Program-made: the position numbers and the translations under genes
The notes under the pieces: generated by a model
The model's database searches: none
Told to the model about the DNA's origin: nothing
The model's input: the letters and a program-made list of their open reading frames with translations, nothing else
Part shown: positions 53,025-62,277 of the stretch, piece by piece
Layout of the letters: the number at the start of each line of letters is the position of its first letter
How positions within the stretch are numbered: the stretch's first letter is position 1
Assembly: GCA_017471245.1 (NCBI GenBank)
Contig: JAFUVB010000034.1
Coordinates: 32,769-96,768 of the forward strand
DNA: 64,000 nucleotides
Source of the DNA: Prevotella sp.
GTDB lineage: Bacteria; Bacteroidota; Bacteroidia; Bacteroidales; Bacteroidaceae
Direction of reading: 5' to 3'

Positions 53025-53897
53025 ATGAGACAACTAAAAATTCAAAAAAGTATTACAAACCGTTCAAGTGAGGCACTTGATAAGTATCTCGTTGAAATCG
53101 GACGAGCACCATTGATTTCCATCGATGAGGAAATTGAATTGGCACAAAAGATTCGCAAAGGTGGTCCCGAAGGTGAACGTGCAAAGGATAAACTGGTTAC
53201 TGCGAACCTCAGGTTTGTTGTTTCCGTTGCCAAACAATACCAACATCAAGGACTCACACTGACAGACTTGATTGACGAAGGCAATATCGGGCTGATTAAG
53301 GCTGCACAAAAGTTTGATGAGACGCGTGGGTTCAAGTTCATCAGCTATGCTGTTTGGTGGATTCGCCAGAGCATTCTGCAAGCTATTGCAGAGCAAAGTC
53401 GTATTGTGAGACTTCCTCTCAATCAGGTGGGCAGCTTAAGCAAGATAAATCATGAAATCAACAGATTCGAGCAGGAAAACCAGCGCCATCCAAGTGTTTC
53501 TGAATTATCAGAGGCAACCAACTTGGATGAAGAGAAGATTGGACAGAGTCTTGCTGCCGACGGACACCATGTAAGCATCGATGCTCCCTTCCAGGATGGC
53601 GAGGACAACTGTATGCTTGACGTGATGCCAAGTGGAGATGACAGCCGTACAGACCGCATGGTTGATCATGAAAGTATGGCTCAGGAGCTCAACACCGTGC
53701 TTTCAAAGGTGCTCAAGGAAAGAGAAATCACGATTATACGTGAGTGTTTTGGTATCGGATGCCACGAAAAAGGTCTTGAAGAGATTGGCGATCAGCTCGG
53801 GTTGACTCGTGAACGTGTACGCCAGATTCGCGAGAAGAGCATCGCGAAACTCAGAGATAGCGGAAACGCCAAAATCCTGATGAAGTACCTTGGATAA
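53025..53897 (+). CDS. rpoD: Primary RNA polymerase sigma factor (Bacteroidetes RpoD type)
   Basis: 290 residues. Housekeeping sigma factor of the short Bacteroidetes type that lacks most of region 1.1. Region 1.2 is at about 12-45 (SSEALDKYLVEIGRAPLIS). Region 2 has LVTANLRFVVSVAKQYQHQG, DLIDEGNIGLIKAAQKFD and FKFISYAVWWIRQSILQAIA. Region 3 is at about 130-200, and region 4 has GLTRERVRQIREKSIAKLR for -33 recognition. This factor reads the TTTG/TAnnTTTG promoters found elsewhere in the window. A perfect terminator follows. Confidence 0.97.
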   Translation: MRQLKIQKSITNRSSEALDKYLVEIGRAPLISIDEEIELAQKIRKGGPEGERAKDKLVTANLRFVVSVAKQYQHQGLTLTDLIDEGNIGLIKAAQKFDETRGFKFISYAVWWIRQSILQAIAEQSRIVRLPLNQVGSLSKINHEINRFEQENQRHPSVSELSEATNLDEEKIGQSLAADGHHVSIDAPFQDGEDNCMLDVMPSGDDSRTDRMVDHESMAQELNTVLSKVLKEREITIIRECFGIGCHEKGLEEIGDQLGLTRERVRQIREKSIAKLRDSGNAKILMKYLG

Positions 53898-53930
53898 GAA
53901 GAGATTTTTTGAAATTTACAGAAAATATCA

Positions 53931-53963
53931 TCCTCTAATGTGCATGCATTAGAGGATTTTTTT
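53931..53963 (+). terminator. Terminator of rpoD
   Basis: A 10-bp perfect stem TCCTCTAATG (53931-53940) and CATTAGAGGA (53947-53956), loop TGCATG, then seven T. It lies 34 nt after the stop. Confidence 0.92.
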
Positions 53964-53980
53964 GTAATTTTGCGTTCATA

Positions 53981-56026
53981 TTGGTAGTTAGAAAAGTCAT
54001 AACCATCATTTTGCTATGCCTTTTTGGTTGTAAACAGGGCATTTATGCAATGAGCCAGCAGGAATACAACGACAGTCTCGTGCTGAATCGCATGTTCAAT
54101 TACAGAAGCATGCTACAGTTCAACGTGAAAGATTCCTGCATGAACTTGTATGTGCGCTTCACTGTCTCTACACTGAAAAAGAACAAGCTGCTGCTCACCG
54201 TGCCGTCGATGTATGTGCTCGCACGCAAAAATAATTCAGATTTTGCAGGAGAGTTCTATTCAAGGATTCAATTCCAAGATTTAGGCAACATTCATTCTTC
54301 AAGGCAAGTTGCCGTAGGAACCGTACCAAGACATAAGAACACGCTGCCCACAGTGATGAACATGAGTACGCCAAACCTGTATAATGTCACACTGTTCAAT
54401 GATCATATCCTCTCCCCTTTCAACCAGAAAAACCAGATTCTCTACAGATACGGTATATCATACCTCACTGATGGCAGGGCCGAAGTGATATTCCGACCTC
54501 GGAAATACAATACGCAGCTGGTGAGCGGAAAGGCTATCGTTGACATTCTGACAGGCAGAATCATCAGTTTTAATTTCAATGGAGAGTACGACATGATACG
54601 CTTCGACATGAATTCAACGATGGGCAACAGCGGCTATAAGTCGCTAATTCCCAAGATGCTAAACATTGATGCCACGTTTAAGTATCTCGGCAATGAAATC
54701 AAAAGTGATTATTATGTTGAATTTGATGCCCCAACGACACTTCCCGACACTATTCTCGACTGTCATGAGATGGCGCTGATGGACAGCATACGCCCCACCC
54801 CACTCCCCAGCAACATCCGAAAACTCTATGATGTTCAGGATTCCATCAACCGCGCACATGACAGTCTGCCCCGCCGCAATCACAAGAAATCCATTTGGAA
54901 AACCATATTCTGGGATGCCATCGGCGATAACCTCGTGAATCGCATCAAAGGTAATTTCGGAAGCAACGACCAAGGATATTTCCGTATATCCCCTATCTTG
55001 AATCCGCTCTATTTTGGCTATAACCCTAAAAAAGGTATTACATACAAATCAAAACTGCGTGTGCAGTATTCTTTTTCTCCCGAAAGCGAACTCTCTCTGA
55101 ATGCTCGACTCGGCTATACATTTAAACAGGAGCAGTTTTATTTCCGCATTCCGGTCAGATATACTTATCAGAAGAGCAGGAATGGGTATGTTGAAGTGAA
55201 CATCGGCAACGGTAACCGCATCTACAATTCTACCGTAATAGACAAACTGAAAGAAGAGGGGCAGGACTCAACCGTATGGTCGATGTCTAATCTTGACTAC
55301 TTCAAGGATATGTATACCAAGATTACGACGAACTATGACTTATCTGACCGGTTAAGCATTGGTGGCGGTATTACCTATCACAGGCGCTCAGCGGTTGAAA
55401 AGAGCGTATTTCATGAAGCAGGAAAGCCAGCCACCTATTATTCGCTTGCGCCGATGGTGGAGACTCAGATCAGACCTTGGGGATGGAAAGGTCCTATCAT
55501 TACGGTAAACTATGAACAAGGTATCAGCGGCATAGGACAGGCAAACATGAACTACGGAAGATTGGAAGCAGATGTCATTTGGTTGCGCAAATTCCATCGG
55601 CTCCGCTCACTTTCCATGCGGTTCGGCACAGGTATGTACACCAACAAAGATAAAGACTGCTATTTCCTTGACTATGAAAACTTCAGGGAAGATAACATGC
55701 CAGGCGGATGGAATGACGACTGGACAGGAGAATTTCAGCTATTAAATCGTACTTATTATAATTCATCCGACTACTATGTGCGTGCTAATGCCACCTACGA
55801 ATCACCACTCATGCTGATGTCAAGGCTCCCAGTCGTAGGAAAAATCATGGAAATGGAACGCATCTATGTAAGTTCGCTGCTGGCACATGGGCTACATCCA
55901 TACACGGAATGGGGCTATGGATTCACCAACAGGCTGTTTTCATTCGGGCTGTTCATTGCAACAAAAAATGCAAAATACGACGGCATCGGTTTCAGGGCTG
56001 GTTTCGAACTGTTCAGCGACTGGTGA
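53981..56026 (+). CDS. DUF5686-like outer-membrane protein
   Basis: 681 residues from TTG 53981. The start region gives a signal sequence (VITIILLCLFGCKQGIYA). The N-terminal half (about 25-300) is soluble and beta-rich. The C-terminal half (about 320-681) has many alternating beta strands (LRVQYSFSPESELSLNARLGYTF, FRIPVRYTYQK, FGLFIATKNAKYDGIGF) and ends with FELFSDW, consistent with a large outer-membrane barrel of the DUF5686 / CarboxypepD-reg-like group. Function unknown. A -7 box TAATTTTG (53965-53972) is so close that transcription would begin about at the start codon. No ATG occurs before residue 24. Confidence 0.8.
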   Translation: MVVRKVITIILLCLFGCKQGIYAMSQQEYNDSLVLNRMFNYRSMLQFNVKDSCMNLYVRFTVSTLKKNKLLLTVPSMYVLARKNNSDFAGEFYSRIQFQDLGNIHSSRQVAVGTVPRHKNTLPTVMNMSTPNLYNVTLFNDHILSPFNQKNQILYRYGISYLTDGRAEVIFRPRKYNTQLVSGKAIVDILTGRIISFNFNGEYDMIRFDMNSTMGNSGYKSLIPKMLNIDATFKYLGNEIKSDYYVEFDAPTTLPDTILDCHEMALMDSIRPTPLPSNIRKLYDVQDSINRAHDSLPRRNHKKSIWKTIFWDAIGDNLVNRIKGNFGSNDQGYFRISPILNPLYFGYNPKKGITYKSKLRVQYSFSPESELSLNARLGYTFKQEQFYFRIPVRYTYQKSRNGYVEVNIGNGNRIYNSTVIDKLKEEGQDSTVWSMSNLDYFKDMYTKITTNYDLSDRLSIGGGITYHRRSAVEKSVFHEAGKPATYYSLAPMVETQIRPWGWKGPIITVNYEQGISGIGQANMNYGRLEADVIWLRKFHRLRSLSMRFGTGMYTNKDKDCYFLDYENFREDNMPGGWNDDWTGEFQLLNRTYYNSSDYYVRANATYESPLMLMSRLPVVGKIMEMERIYVSSLLAHGLHPYTEWGYGFTNRLFSFGLFIATKNAKYDGIGFRAGFELFSDW

Positions 56027-56064
56027 AAAGATACTTTAAAACGCAAAGGTGATTGGCAAAGAGA

Positions 56065-59000
56065 ATGAATATGACAAATAGCAGAGACAACAAACCACAA
56101 CTGACTGTCTATAAAGCGAGTGCAGGTAGTGGGAAGACATTCCGCTTGGCAATAGAGTATATCAAACTGCTGATTGACAATCCGCAGAAATACAAGAACA
56201 TCCTTGCCGTGACTTTTACAAATAAAGCCACAGAAGAAATGAAATCGCGAATCCTCAGTCAGCTGTATGGTTTGTGGAAAGGTGCCAAGTCATCGCAGAT
56301 CTACATGGATGAGGTAACATCCAGCTTGAACATGTCGCCGTCGAAAGTGTCAGAACGAGCAGGAATCGCCTTAAAGAACCTGATTCACAACTACAGTTAT
56401 TTCCACGTAGAAACCATCGACAGCTTTTTCCAGACCATTCTTAGGAATCTCGCGAGGGAACTTGACCTGTCGGCAAACCTGCGCTTGGAACTGAACGATA
56501 ATCAGGTTGAAGAATTGGCAGTAGACATGATGATCGAGAAACTGACAAGGAATGATGTAATGTTGAAGTGGATAATCGGTTATATTGAGCAAAATATTGA
56601 AGATGACAAAAGCTGGAATGTAATCGGAAGCATTAAGAAATTCGGTAAGACTATATTCAAGGATTACTACAAGGCAAATAGCGAACAGCTGAAAAAAGCC
56701 ATCGAGAAGAAGGGCTTCTACACTGCCTACAGGAAGGAACTTGTAAGAATCAAGGAGAGCGCGCAATCAGAAATGGCTGCATTTGCCGACCGTTTCGAGA
56801 ATATCCTGGAACGAAACCATCTGCAATACGACTCTTTTGCCGGAAGGGAAAAAGGTATCGGCAGCTATTTCAGGAAGCTAAGAGGCAATGATTTCAGTGA
56901 CAAAAAGTGCCTGAACGCAACTGTTGAGAAGTGTCTTGGCGATGCTGCAAAATGGACAACCAAGACAAGCAGCGACAAAGAACTGATTCTGCAACTGGCA
57001 GAGAATGAACTCATTCCCCTACTCCGTGAGGCTGAACAAGCCAGAATAACGCTGTGGAAGAACTATCTGACAGCAGATATTTCATTAAGGCATATCAACG
57101 AGCTCAGACTTCTGGGGAACATCGAAAAGGAAGTGCGCGAACTAAACGAGGAATCCAACAGTTTCCTGTTGAGCGACACGCAGCAGTTCCTACACGATTT
57201 GATAGATGATAGCGACAGTCCATTTATATTTGAAAAGATTGGAACAGCACTTGACCACATCATGATTGACGAGTTTCAAGACACAAGTACTATCCAATGG
57301 CGGAATTTTCAGATACTTCTTGACGAAACGATGAGTCGTGACAGCTACGCAAGTCATGAGAACCTGACGAGGAACCTGATAGTGGGCGACGTGAAGCAGA
57401 GCATATACAGATGGCGAAGTGGTGACTGGAAACTCCTGAACAACATTGAAACCGAGCTTTCTTCAGCAGGAAAAAGAATCCGCGTTACACCCTTGAACGT
57501 CAACTATCGCTCATGTAAGAACATTGTAGATTTCAACAATGCATTCTTTGAAGAGGCAAGAAAGATAGAATTTGATAATGAAATGACCGTCAATCCCGCT
57601 GAAGCAGAAGACCTCTTGCACGCCTATGGCGATGTGTTTCAATACACTCCCGACGGTAAAAAGCAGGATGGTGGTGTTAAGATAACGCTGTTGCCCAAGC
57701 AAGACTATAACGAAAACACGTTGTCGATGATTGCAGACACGGTGAACGAACTCATTGAAGCTGGCGCGAAAGAGAACGAAATAGCCATTCTGGTAAGGGC
57801 AAACAAACACATTCCAGTGATAGCGGAATACTTCCAACAGCATCAAAAGCATCTGAAAGTGATCAGCGATGAAGCCTTCCAACTCAGCTTCTCATTGGCT
57901 GTAAGGAGTCTTGTGAATATGTGCGAGATGATTGTGCACCCACAAAATATGCTGGCTCGCGCAAATGTAGAGAAGGCATATACACTCATTAACGACTGTG
58001 ATATGCCGGAAATCACTGAAGAGCAGCGGAATGAATTGCTGAGAATGCCACTGATCGACATGATGGAAGAGCTGTTCAGATGGCTCCATCTCGATAAACT
58101 CGATGATCAGAGTGCATACGTTTGTGCTTTTTACGATCAGCTTTCTTCGTTTACCGAGGAATACGGCACTGATCTTGAAGCTTTCCTACAGATGTGGGAG
58201 GACAGCATTCATAAGAAAACCATTCACAGCAGCAGTATGAACGGCATCAGGCTCATGAGCATACACAAGTCTAAGGGATTGGAATTCAACTATGTAATCA
58301 TTCCATTCTGCGACTGGATTCTTGAACTTACAAGCACACTTTGGTGCAAGTCGCCCGACCTATACCCATATAACCAACTGCCCATCATGCCGGTTGACTA
58401 TAGCGGAAGGCTTTCAGAAACTTATTTTGAAAAAGAATATGCTCACGAACATCTTCAGAATTGTGTTGACAACCTGAATCTTCTGTATGTTGCGTTCACG
58501 CGTGCAGCGAGGAATCTGTTTGTCATCGGAAAGAAAGAAGGTAAGGGTACGAGGAGTTCTCTCATCAGCAGTGTCATTGAAAAACTAACGCTCGATGGTG
58601 CTACATATCAAAACGATGATGGCGACAATGCCCCAGTAGTCTATGAATACGGTAGTGTTTCTGTGAAAAAAGAGGATAATGGCAAGCACGGCGAAGACAA
58701 TATTTTCTTGCGGCAGCCCATGCCCGTTAACCTAAGAATTGAGTCGTACAAGAACCACGTGGAGTTTATGCAAAGCAACCGAAGCCGTGATTTCGTGAAA
58801 GAAGAGGATTCAACAGAGGAGCATGAGAACCAAAAGCGACAACAATATATTAAAATAGGTAATGTGATGCATTGCGTTTTCTCACAAATCAAAACAACCG
58901 ACGACATCCCTGTCATGCTCAGACAGCTCGAAAATGACGGTATTCTCTACGACGAGGATGTGTCTCCTAAAATGATTAAAGATATGTTGGAGAACCGCCT

Positions 59001-59289
59001 ATCCAATCCACGCGTGAGGGAATGGTTCAGCGGCAGATGGAAATTGTTCAATGAATGCAGCATCGTATATATGGATGAGCAGGGTGATGTAGTAGAACGC
59101 AGACCCGACCGTGTGATGACCGACGGAGAGAAAACTATTGTTGTAGACTTTAAATTCGGCCGTGAACGCGAGGAGTATCATCGACAGGTGAGCGAATATA
59201 TGAATCTTCTCACATCCATGGGACACCGCAGCGTGAAAGGTTATCTGTGGTATGTGTATAATAATAAAATAGTGGAAGTGAAATCATGA
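56065..59289 (+). CDS. AddA-like helicase-nuclease (UvrD/RecB family)
   Basis: 1074 residues from ATG 56065; TTG 56053 is also in frame. Superfamily 1A helicase with Walker A KASAGSGKTFRLAIEYIKLL, LAVTFTNKATEEMKSRIL, Walker B IMIDEFQDTSTIQW and VGDVKQSIYRWRSGDW. Motifs V-VI follow in LMSIHKSKGLEFNYVIIPF and LYVAFTRAARNLFV. The last 100 residues carry the PD-(D/E)xK nuclease motif TIVVDFKFGREREEYHRQV. This is the large subunit of an AddAB-type double-strand-break resection enzyme, partner of the next gene, whose start overlaps this stop by 4 nt. Confidence 0.92.
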   Translation: MNMTNSRDNKPQLTVYKASAGSGKTFRLAIEYIKLLIDNPQKYKNILAVTFTNKATEEMKSRILSQLYGLWKGAKSSQIYMDEVTSSLNMSPSKVSERAGIALKNLIHNYSYFHVETIDSFFQTILRNLARELDLSANLRLELNDNQVEELAVDMMIEKLTRNDVMLKWIIGYIEQNIEDDKSWNVIGSIKKFGKTIFKDYYKANSEQLKKAIEKKGFYTAYRKELVRIKESAQSEMAAFADRFENILERNHLQYDSFAGREKGIGSYFRKLRGNDFSDKKCLNATVEKCLGDAAKWTTKTSSDKELILQLAENELIPLLREAEQARITLWKNYLTADISLRHINELRLLGNIEKEVRELNEESNSFLLSDTQQFLHDLIDDSDSPFIFEKIGTALDHIMIDEFQDTSTIQWRNFQILLDETMSRDSYASHENLTRNLIVGDVKQSIYRWRSGDWKLLNNIETELSSAGKRIRVTPLNVNYRSCKNIVDFNNAFFEEARKIEFDNEMTVNPAEAEDLLHAYGDVFQYTPDGKKQDGGVKITLLPKQDYNENTLSMIADTVNELIEAGAKENEIAILVRANKHIPVIAEYFQQHQKHLKVISDEAFQLSFSLAVRSLVNMCEMIVHPQNMLARANVEKAYTLINDCDMPEITEEQRNELLRMPLIDMMEELFRWLHLDKLDDQSAYVCAFYDQLSSFTEEYGTDLEAFLQMWEDSIHKKTIHSSSMNGIRLMSIHKSKGLEFNYVIIPFCDWILELTSTLWCKSPDLYPYNQLPIMPVDYSGRLSETYFEKEYAHEHLQNCVDNLNLLYVAFTRAARNLFVIGKKEGKGTRSSLISSVIEKLTLDGATYQNDDGDNAPVVYEYGSVSVKKEDNGKHGEDNIFLRQPMPVNLRIESYKNHVEFMQSNRSRDFVKEEDSTEEHENQKRQQYIKIGNVMHCVFSQIKTTDDIPVMLRQLENDGILYDEDVSPKMIKDMLENRLSNPRVREWFSGRWKLFNECSIVYMDEQGDVVERRPDRVMTDGEKTIVVDFKFGREREEYHRQVSEYMNLLTSMGHRSVKGYLWYVYNNKIVEVKS

Positions 59290-62003
59290 GGAGTTTTCTT
59301 GAATACGTAGCAACCGACCTGCTTGAGAAATATGGCACTGACTTGTCGCACGTGGCATTGGTCTTTCCGAACAAGCGGGCATCTTTGTTCTTGAATGCGC
59401 ATCTTGCAAGACTGGCAAAACGTCCCGTCTGGAGCCCTTCGTACATTACCATCAGCGATTTCTTCCGTAATCAATCAACGTTGATTGTGGCAGACAACAT
59501 CAAGCTTGTTTGTGACTTATACAAAAGCTACATCCGATGTACGGGAATGGCTGAGACACTTGATCATTTCTACAGTTGGGGGCAGTTGCTGCTCTCCGAC
59601 TTCGACGATATCGATAAAAACATGGCCGATGCCGATCAGGTGTTTAAGAATCTGACTGACATCCATGAACTTGATGACGTGTCATACTTGTCAGAAGAAC
59701 AGTTGAAAGTACTAAAGAAGTTCTTCAGCAACTTCAGTGAGGACCACAATTCGGAATTAAAAAAGAGGTTTCTGGAATTGTGGAACCACCTGAACGATAT
59801 CTATCACGACTACAGACGTACATTGCGGGAACAGGGAATAGCCTATGAAGGTATGTTATATCGTGAGATCGCAGAACAAGAACAGTTGCAAACAGACTAC
59901 GACCTGTATATTTTCGTGGGGTTCAACCTGCTTCATCAGGTGGAACAGAAGCTGTTTAAGAGAATCCAGCAAGTAGGGAAAGCCAAGTTCTATTGGGATT
60001 TTGACATTTCATACACCGACACTGACAACGAGGCCGGGCGTTTTATAGCCCAGCATCTGATCATGTTCCCTAACGAACTGGATACCAAGTGTGATGGTGT
60101 TTACAACAATTTCTGCAGAAATAAGCAGATTACATATATCAGCGCAACCACAGAGAACATTCAGGCAAGGTATGCGAGCGCCTGGCTTAGGGAAGAAAAC
60201 AGATATGCCGATGGCAAGGAAACAGCTATTGTGATGTGTGACGAGCATATTCTTCCTACCGTTATCCACTGTCTGCCTGACGAAACCGACAAGGTGAATG
60301 TAACAACCGGATATCCCCTGAAGGACTCACTGATAAGCTCGTTCATCATGCAGTGGTTCAATTACTGTATATACGAAGGTAAGCAGAACTACAAACGACT
60401 TGTTCATCATCCCTATGCCTCATTCATCGATGATGACATAATCAAAGCTAATAAAGGCAAAATAATCCCATCTGCACTCACACTTACAAAAATAATAGCA
60501 GAGAAACTCAAGGACAGCAACGATGCTTTCCAGCAGGAAGCAGTATTCAGAATGTATACGTTGCTCAACAGAGTGAGCAATCTAATCAGCTCAGGTGACT
60601 TGATTGCCGATGAAATTACAATTCAAAAACTGGTATACCAGCTTGTAGACAGCATCACCATACCTTTCCACGGCGAACCTATTGAAGGGATTCAGATAAT
60701 GGGGGTGCTTGAAACAAGGAATCTTGACTTCAAGCATGTGCTGATATTGTCGTGCAATGAAGGCAACATGCCGAAAGGCGTTAGTGACACAAGCTTCATC
60801 CCCTACTCCATTCGAAAAGCATTCGGTATGACTACTATAGATCATAAAGTGGCAGTATTCGCCTATTATTTCTATAGATTGCTGCAAAGGGCGGAAGATA
60901 TTACTATCATCTATAATAACTCCACAGAGGATGGACACACGGGGGAAATGAGCCGCTTCATGCTGCAAATGATGGTAGAGAGCAACCATGATATTCTGCG
61001 TAAGTCATTGCAAGCCGGGCAGGAACAGGTGACCATACTTCCAAAACCTGTTGTCAAGGATGAGAAAACGATGAGCACGCTGTTCAGAATCGCGAAAAAA
61101 GGCATCTACCCCACTTTCATCAACCGTTACTTGCGCTGTCCCTTGCAGTTCTATTATAATAATATCTCTGGTATCAAAGAACCAGACAGCGACGAAGACG
61201 ACCTGATTGACAACCGAATGTTCGGCAATATCTTCCACAAAGCCTCCCAGATACTTTATAGCAGAATGGCTTCTGAACAGTATCAGGTTACCCTCAAAGA
61301 TATTGAATACATCGAAAAACATCCTCACGAAATAGAACGGGCTGTGGATGAAGCGTTTCATGAGGAAATGATGATTGACGAACCCGAGAACGGACTCCAT
61401 CTTATCAACCGTGAAGTGATTATCTATTATATCAAGCGACTGCTCTCCATCGACAAACAATTGGTGCCATTCCACATCCTGGGACTTGAAAAATACGTGC
61501 AGGGTGATCTGGATGTACCCACAACAGGGGGCGATGTGACCGTAAGAATCGGGGGCATCATCGACAGACTGGATATGATAAGCGATCCAGACAGCGGAAG
61601 AGAGAGAATCAGAGTGGTTGACTATAAAACTGGCGGGAAGGCGCTGACCAGTAAGGTGAATACCGTCGAAGAACTCTTTGAAAGGCCCATCAATGCCCAG
61701 AAACATGCTGACTATTATATCCAGACCATGCTTTATGCCCACCTGATTAGTAGTAATGCGAGCCACAACCCCCAAAAATGCCCAGTCACACCTGCGCTGC
61801 TATTCATACAGCACACCAATGAAGACCCGACACTCGTTATCGGAAAGGAGAAAATCTATGACATCAGGATGCACGACAAGGAGTTTATAAGCCTGTTGAC
61901 AGGCATACTGGAGGAGATATTTGAGCCTTCTGTCGATTTCACACCTACCGAGGACAGAAAGACTTGCGCAAACTGTCCCTACAAACAATTATGTGGATTA
62001 TAA
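59286..62003 (+). CDS. AddB-like nuclease subunit
   Basis: 905 residues. An inactivated-helicase-like N-terminal part (VALVFPNKRASLFLNAHLAR in the position of the P-loop region) is followed by a C-terminal PD-(D/E)xK nuclease. FINRYLRCPLQFYYNNISG and the terminal CANCPYKQLCGL supply the four Cys of the iron-sulfur clamp, and RVVDYKTGGKALTSKV holds the catalytic Asp/Lys. The helicase motif GKT is absent, as expected for AddB. ATGA overlap with the addA-like gene indicates coupled translation and a heterodimer for recombinational repair. Confidence 0.92.
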   Translation: MRSFLEYVATDLLEKYGTDLSHVALVFPNKRASLFLNAHLARLAKRPVWSPSYITISDFFRNQSTLIVADNIKLVCDLYKSYIRCTGMAETLDHFYSWGQLLLSDFDDIDKNMADADQVFKNLTDIHELDDVSYLSEEQLKVLKKFFSNFSEDHNSELKKRFLELWNHLNDIYHDYRRTLREQGIAYEGMLYREIAEQEQLQTDYDLYIFVGFNLLHQVEQKLFKRIQQVGKAKFYWDFDISYTDTDNEAGRFIAQHLIMFPNELDTKCDGVYNNFCRNKQITYISATTENIQARYASAWLREENRYADGKETAIVMCDEHILPTVIHCLPDETDKVNVTTGYPLKDSLISSFIMQWFNYCIYEGKQNYKRLVHHPYASFIDDDIIKANKGKIIPSALTLTKIIAEKLKDSNDAFQQEAVFRMYTLLNRVSNLISSGDLIADEITIQKLVYQLVDSITIPFHGEPIEGIQIMGVLETRNLDFKHVLILSCNEGNMPKGVSDTSFIPYSIRKAFGMTTIDHKVAVFAYYFYRLLQRAEDITIIYNNSTEDGHTGEMSRFMLQMMVESNHDILRKSLQAGQEQVTILPKPVVKDEKTMSTLFRIAKKGIYPTFINRYLRCPLQFYYNNISGIKEPDSDEDDLIDNRMFGNIFHKASQILYSRMASEQYQVTLKDIEYIEKHPHEIERAVDEAFHEEMMIDEPENGLHLINREVIIYYIKRLLSIDKQLVPFHILGLEKYVQGDLDVPTTGGDVTVRIGGIIDRLDMISDPDSGRERIRVVDYKTGGKALTSKVNTVEELFERPINAQKHADYYIQTMLYAHLISSNASHNPQKCPVTPALLFIQHTNEDPTLVIGKEKIYDIRMHDKEFISLLTGILEEIFEPSVDFTPTEDRKTCANCPYKQLCGL

Positions 62004-62015
62004 ATTCAGACAAAT

Positions 62016-62207
62016 ATGATGATACAGTATATTATAATCTTCAGTGTAATAGCCCTATCCATAGCCTATGCAGGCTATAGGATCATACTTGCCATCAAGC
62101 ATTCATCAGACCCATGTTATGGGTGTTCCGGATGCGCATTAAAGGATTTGCAGCGCAAAAAGAATAGAAGAAAGAAATCAAAACCGAGCTGCTGGACTGC
62201 AAAATAA
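62016..62207 (+). CDS. Small Cys-rich membrane protein (FeoB-associated-like)
   Basis: 63 residues. One membrane span (about 4-26, YIIIFSVIALSIAYAGYRIIL) then DPCYGCSGCALKDL and a Lys/Arg-rich tail with a last Cys (SCW). The C-x2-C-x2-C pattern after one helix resembles the FeoB-associated Cys-rich membrane proteins, but no feoA or feoB is present here. It starts 12 nt after addB and may ride on that transcript. A role in iron is inferred from resemblance only. Confidence 0.72.
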   Translation: MMIQYIIIFSVIALSIAYAGYRIILAIKHSSDPCYGCSGCALKDLQRKKNRRKKSKPSCWTAK

Positions 62208-62277
62208 CCATGTTTTCTTCCATCGAAAGTAAAAAACAACAGAAAAATTTGGTGTTTCAAAAGAAAAGTCTTATCTT

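Noticed and set aside
62016-62207. Evidence for an Feo iron-transport locus
   Set aside because: Only a small Cys-rich protein resembles a Feo accessory; no feoA or feoB is present, so no iron operon can be called.
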